Positions 61,433 through 64,000 of a stretch of DNA of 64,000 nucleotides are shown piece after piece. The stretch covers positions 10,461,001-10,525,000 of the forward strand of contig NC_091108.1 in assembly GCF_024713975.1 (NCBI RefSeq). Reading direction: 5' to 3'. The notes under the pieces are model-generated. The model did not search any database. It was not told the DNA's origin and saw only the letters and a program-made list of their open reading frames with translations. Position numbers and translations under genes: made by a program. Source of the stretch: Paralichthys olivaceus. Its lineage: Eukaryota; Chordata; Actinopteri; Pleuronectiformes; Paralichthyidae. Every line of letters starts with the position of its first letter. The stretch's first letter is position 1.

Positions 61433-62989
61433 ATGAATAATGACTTTATTTCACAGACATTTTCAAAACTTCAAACTCCGTCTTACTGGAGTGAAACAAT
61501 GACAGACAACTGCTCCTTCGAAGCGGTGGACAGCCTGATGAGCAAATTGGAGCTGGTCATCTACATTCCCATATTCATCTCTGGTCTGATCCTGAATGTC
61601 GTGGCGCTGTTAGTGTTCTGCATCTTTCTGCGAAAATGGACCGAGTCCATGATTTACATGACCAGCTTGGCTCTCATGGACCTGCTGCTCCTCTTTCCTC
61701 TTCCCTTCAAAATGCATGCAACTAACAACAAGTGGCCTGGCTCCCTCCAGCCTCTCTGCTCAATCTTGGAGAGCCTGTACTTTGTCGGGATATACGGCAG
61801 CATCTACACCATCATGTGTATAGCCGTGGACCGGTGGGTGGCTATCTGTCACCCATTCAAAGCCAAGCAGCTGCGCTCGCCCAAAGCAGCTCTGGGGACC
61901 TGCGTGGGGGTTTGGGTGCTGGTGCTGTCAGTGCTCTCTCCAACGATCCATGGCTTCAGGGTGGTTGGGCAGAATGACTTTCACTGCTTCCACGAGTTTT
62001 CAACAAATGGCTGGAGCCCTTTGGTGATCATCTGCCTGCTGGTGTTTGGGTTCCTGGGGCCTGCAATGGTGGTGATCTTCTGTTCGGTGCAGACCATCTG
62101 CGCTCTTCAGAGATCTGGTCAGAACAGCCCTAAGAGCCGGGCCTGTGTGAAGATCATCTACAGCAGCCTTAGCGCCTTCCTGGTGCCTTTCACCCCGAGC
62201 CACCTCGGCATCCTCCTGCAGTTCCTGGTGAGAGAAGCTACAAGTAAACTCAACTCTGAAGCTTAAAGTGAAACAAGTTAAAGTAGGGAACAAACAAAGT
62301 TGACACAACTATCCCACCTCAAGGTCCATTTAGTAGCTGTTCAGGAGCTTTTGGTCCTATCATCATATCACATCGTATCGTATCATATATCATAACAGAT
62401 AGGGTTTTTGTACAGATGTTGGGGAATTGTGAATGTTTAAATTGCCATTTTCCTTTGTGTACTCGAGAGGGAGGCAAGTATAACACAGTTTAATTCCCTA
62501 TATTATAATGTTAGAGAAATTGAAAGGGCTCTTCCCTGACCCATACCGCATCCTTCCATTAATTTCCATGGTCATCTGTCCAGTAGCTTTTTGTGTAATC
62601 CTGCTAACTAACAAAAAAAAAAGGCAGGGGTGAAAACACAATGTCCTTGGCAGAGGAAGTAACTACAACACCGTCTGCTGCGTTATCTCATCTCACTTCC
62701 ATAAAATTTGAAGAACCATTCTCCTCATACATGCAAAGAGCAGAGTTTACTAAATGCTCCTCTCATCCTTCACTAATCACAGGTGCACCAACAATTCATT
62801 CAGGACTGCGACAACAAGATCAGGATCAGCCTGTTCATACAGGTAGCCATGTGTCTGTCCAACATCACCTGCTGCCTGGACGCTCTCTGCTACTACTTCA
62901 TTGCCCACGAGGTGAGAAACACCAAATACACCTTCAGCATTTCAATGACCAACCTGAGAAGAGCCACGTTCAGCACGTCAGAGGTCTGA
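61433..62989 (+). CDS. gpr55: GPR55-like lysophospholipid/cannabinoid-type GPCR
   Basis: Exons 61433-62227 and 62783-62989 join in phase 0 to 333 aa (human 319). Seven membrane segments can be placed: the first near residues 38-62, the seventh at about 280-301 in exon 2. Family features are LVIYIPIFISGLILN (TM1), LALMDLLLLFPLPFKM (TM2), the conserved C109-C185 pair, DRW at 133-135 in place of DRY, HLGILLQFL at the end of TM6, and CLSNITCCLDALCYYF, which replaces NPxxY exactly as in human GPR55. An NCS glycosylation site is at 26. Met23 could be the true start, since MTDNCSFEAVD aligns better with the human N-terminus. GPR55 couples to G12/13 and Gq and responds to lysophosphatidylinositol. 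Read without splicing, exon 1 runs on for 12 residues to a stop, losing TM7. GPR55 is near GIGYF2 and SNORC on human 2q37. Paralogue status (gpr55a or b) is unresolved. Confidence 0.9.
62520..62645 (+). repeat. Dispersed-repeat fragment inside the gpr55 intron
   Basis: CTTCCCTGACCCATACCGC, CATCCTTCCATTAATTTCC, TGTCCAGTAGCTTTTTGTG and TAATCCTGCTAACTAAC are recognisable words of a very common fish dispersed repeat, which often ends in an AACAAAC-rich tail. Here it ends in an A-rich run followed by GGGGTGAAAACACA. Confidence 0.55.
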
Positions 62990-64000
62990 ACAGGGACAGT
63001 TTGAGTTAGAACATAATGGCGTCCTCAGGAGGACAGTGAACACGAGTTCTGGCTTCTTAGGTTTTAGCAGGGCAATGAAAGGAACGAAGAGCCAGTACTT
63101 CAAGAGGCTGAAGAAATGGCTGGCAGTGAGTGCAACCTCGATTAAACACAGAGCTGAGAATAATTTTAAGGCTGTCGTGTTAAGAAAAGATCAGATAAAG
63201 GACTGTTTTTGCGATTTGGTCCAATGACAGGAAGGGGATAGACTCTTCTGTAACCTCATTGAGCTCTGAAACCTGAAACAGAGAAAACCACAGCACGAGA
63301 AATGGCTCAAAACATCATCAGGCTGTTCACACTTACAGTGAGAAACTTTGTGTGGGATAGGATTCATTTAAAGCTGCAAGATATTAAGGAGCATTGTCAT
63401 TTTATTTTCTCAAGAAGGAAAGTCAGACATACAGGACAGAAAACGCGCTTTTCAAATCGACCACTAAAGAACAGGGTCGATAAAATTTGGATCAATCTGG
63501 AATAAAAGATATTAAAACTTCTAAAAAGCGACAGGTAAAAAAATCATCATTTAATGATGTGATTTATTTATATATTTGTAAAAATGCAGATTTACATAAA
63601 AATTCTACTTGAAACAAGTAAATAAATTAGACTGAAGCTATTAAATACATTCTTATTAGTAATATTCATTCAAATATTAATTTCCAGATTCATTTATTTA
63701 GTATATGAATAACACCATGTTAGTTGTGATCTTGAAACTGAATTGAATGAATAATTATTTATGTTTCATTATTACATAACAACAGATTTTATCAAACTGA
63801 AATGATCATTTGTTGACTTTTATAATAAATATAAATAATATAAATAAAATCTAATATAAGTATAATTTCAATTTGTGACAGTTATCAGGGCGTTTACTGT
63901 ACATGAATGCTTTTTTATGATGGAGTATAATTTGAATTGTTTTCTAAGACATGATCATCATGTTTTTGTTTACATACTTGTTTTCTTACATTATTTTGTG
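62990..64000 (+). other. gpr55: gpr55 3' UTR, then AT-rich flank
   Basis: An AATAAA at 63501-63506 (CTGGAATAAAAGAT) is about 510 bp past the stop and is the best poly(A) candidate. Beyond 63.55 kb the sequence is strongly AT-rich with no gene visible up to the window edge. Confidence 0.5.

Noticed and set aside
62641-63009. 122-codon plus-strand frame near gpr55
   Set aside because: Reads intron sequence and then exon 2 in the wrong frame; the in-frame exon 62783-62989 encodes TM7 of GPR55.

Overview
This is a piece of a teleost fish nuclear genome, probably from a spiny-rayed (percomorph-type) fish. The evidence is the set of spliced vertebrate genes with short GT-AG introns, long (GT)n/(CA)n microsatellites, and several dispersed repeats that I know as common in acanthopterygian genomes. 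Gene names come from recognising protein sequence and exon structure by eye; no database search was possible.

Layout. Positions 1-23 kb are a gene desert with a few repeats, several blocks that look like conserved non-coding DNA, and three weak coding candidates (left edge, about 7.9 kb, about 20.1-20.3 kb). Two small membrane-protein genes follow on the minus strand: tmem275 (CDS 25600-26223, with a CpG-rich promoter near 27.25-27.75 kb) and kncn/kinocilin (four coding exons, 29588-32280). From 32.3 to 38.3 kb there is no protein gene. It holds a long (GT)n tract, three intact minus-strand tRNA genes (Gly-TCC, Trp-CCA, Pro-AGG), a tRNA-Leu-like relic, a tandem repeat of about 128 bp, and several copies of one dispersed repeat. 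On the plus strand, gigyf2 runs from a non-coding first exon near 38.4 kb through 28 coding exons (40529-51420, 1,234 aa). It is followed by snorc (three coding exons, 53315-57581, 117 aa) and gpr55 (two coding exons, 61433-62989, 333 aa).

Meaning. From memory, KNCN and TMEM275 are neighbours on human 1p33, while GIGYF2, SNORC (C2orf82) and GPR55 lie on human 2q37. The window therefore joins two human synteny blocks, and the junction falls in the tRNA- and repeat-rich interval. The genes do not form one pathway: GIGYF2 is a translational repressor working with 4EHP, kinocilin is a hair-cell/kinocilium protein, SNORC is a cartilage membrane proteoglycan, GPR55 is a lipid GPCR, and TMEM275 is uncharacterised.

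Most notable observations. The gpr55 coding region is interrupted by a 555-bp intron that carries a dispersed-repeat fragment, and its donor is also readable as coding sequence. gigyf2 has two introns that need GC donors to keep frame. The last snorc intron uses a (TG)n microsatellite where its polypyrimidine tract should be. A dispersed repeat near 11.0 kb contains a perfect 24-bp hairpin. I found no CRISPR, transposase, reverse transcriptase or virus-like element, and nothing that is clearly a wholly new biological system.
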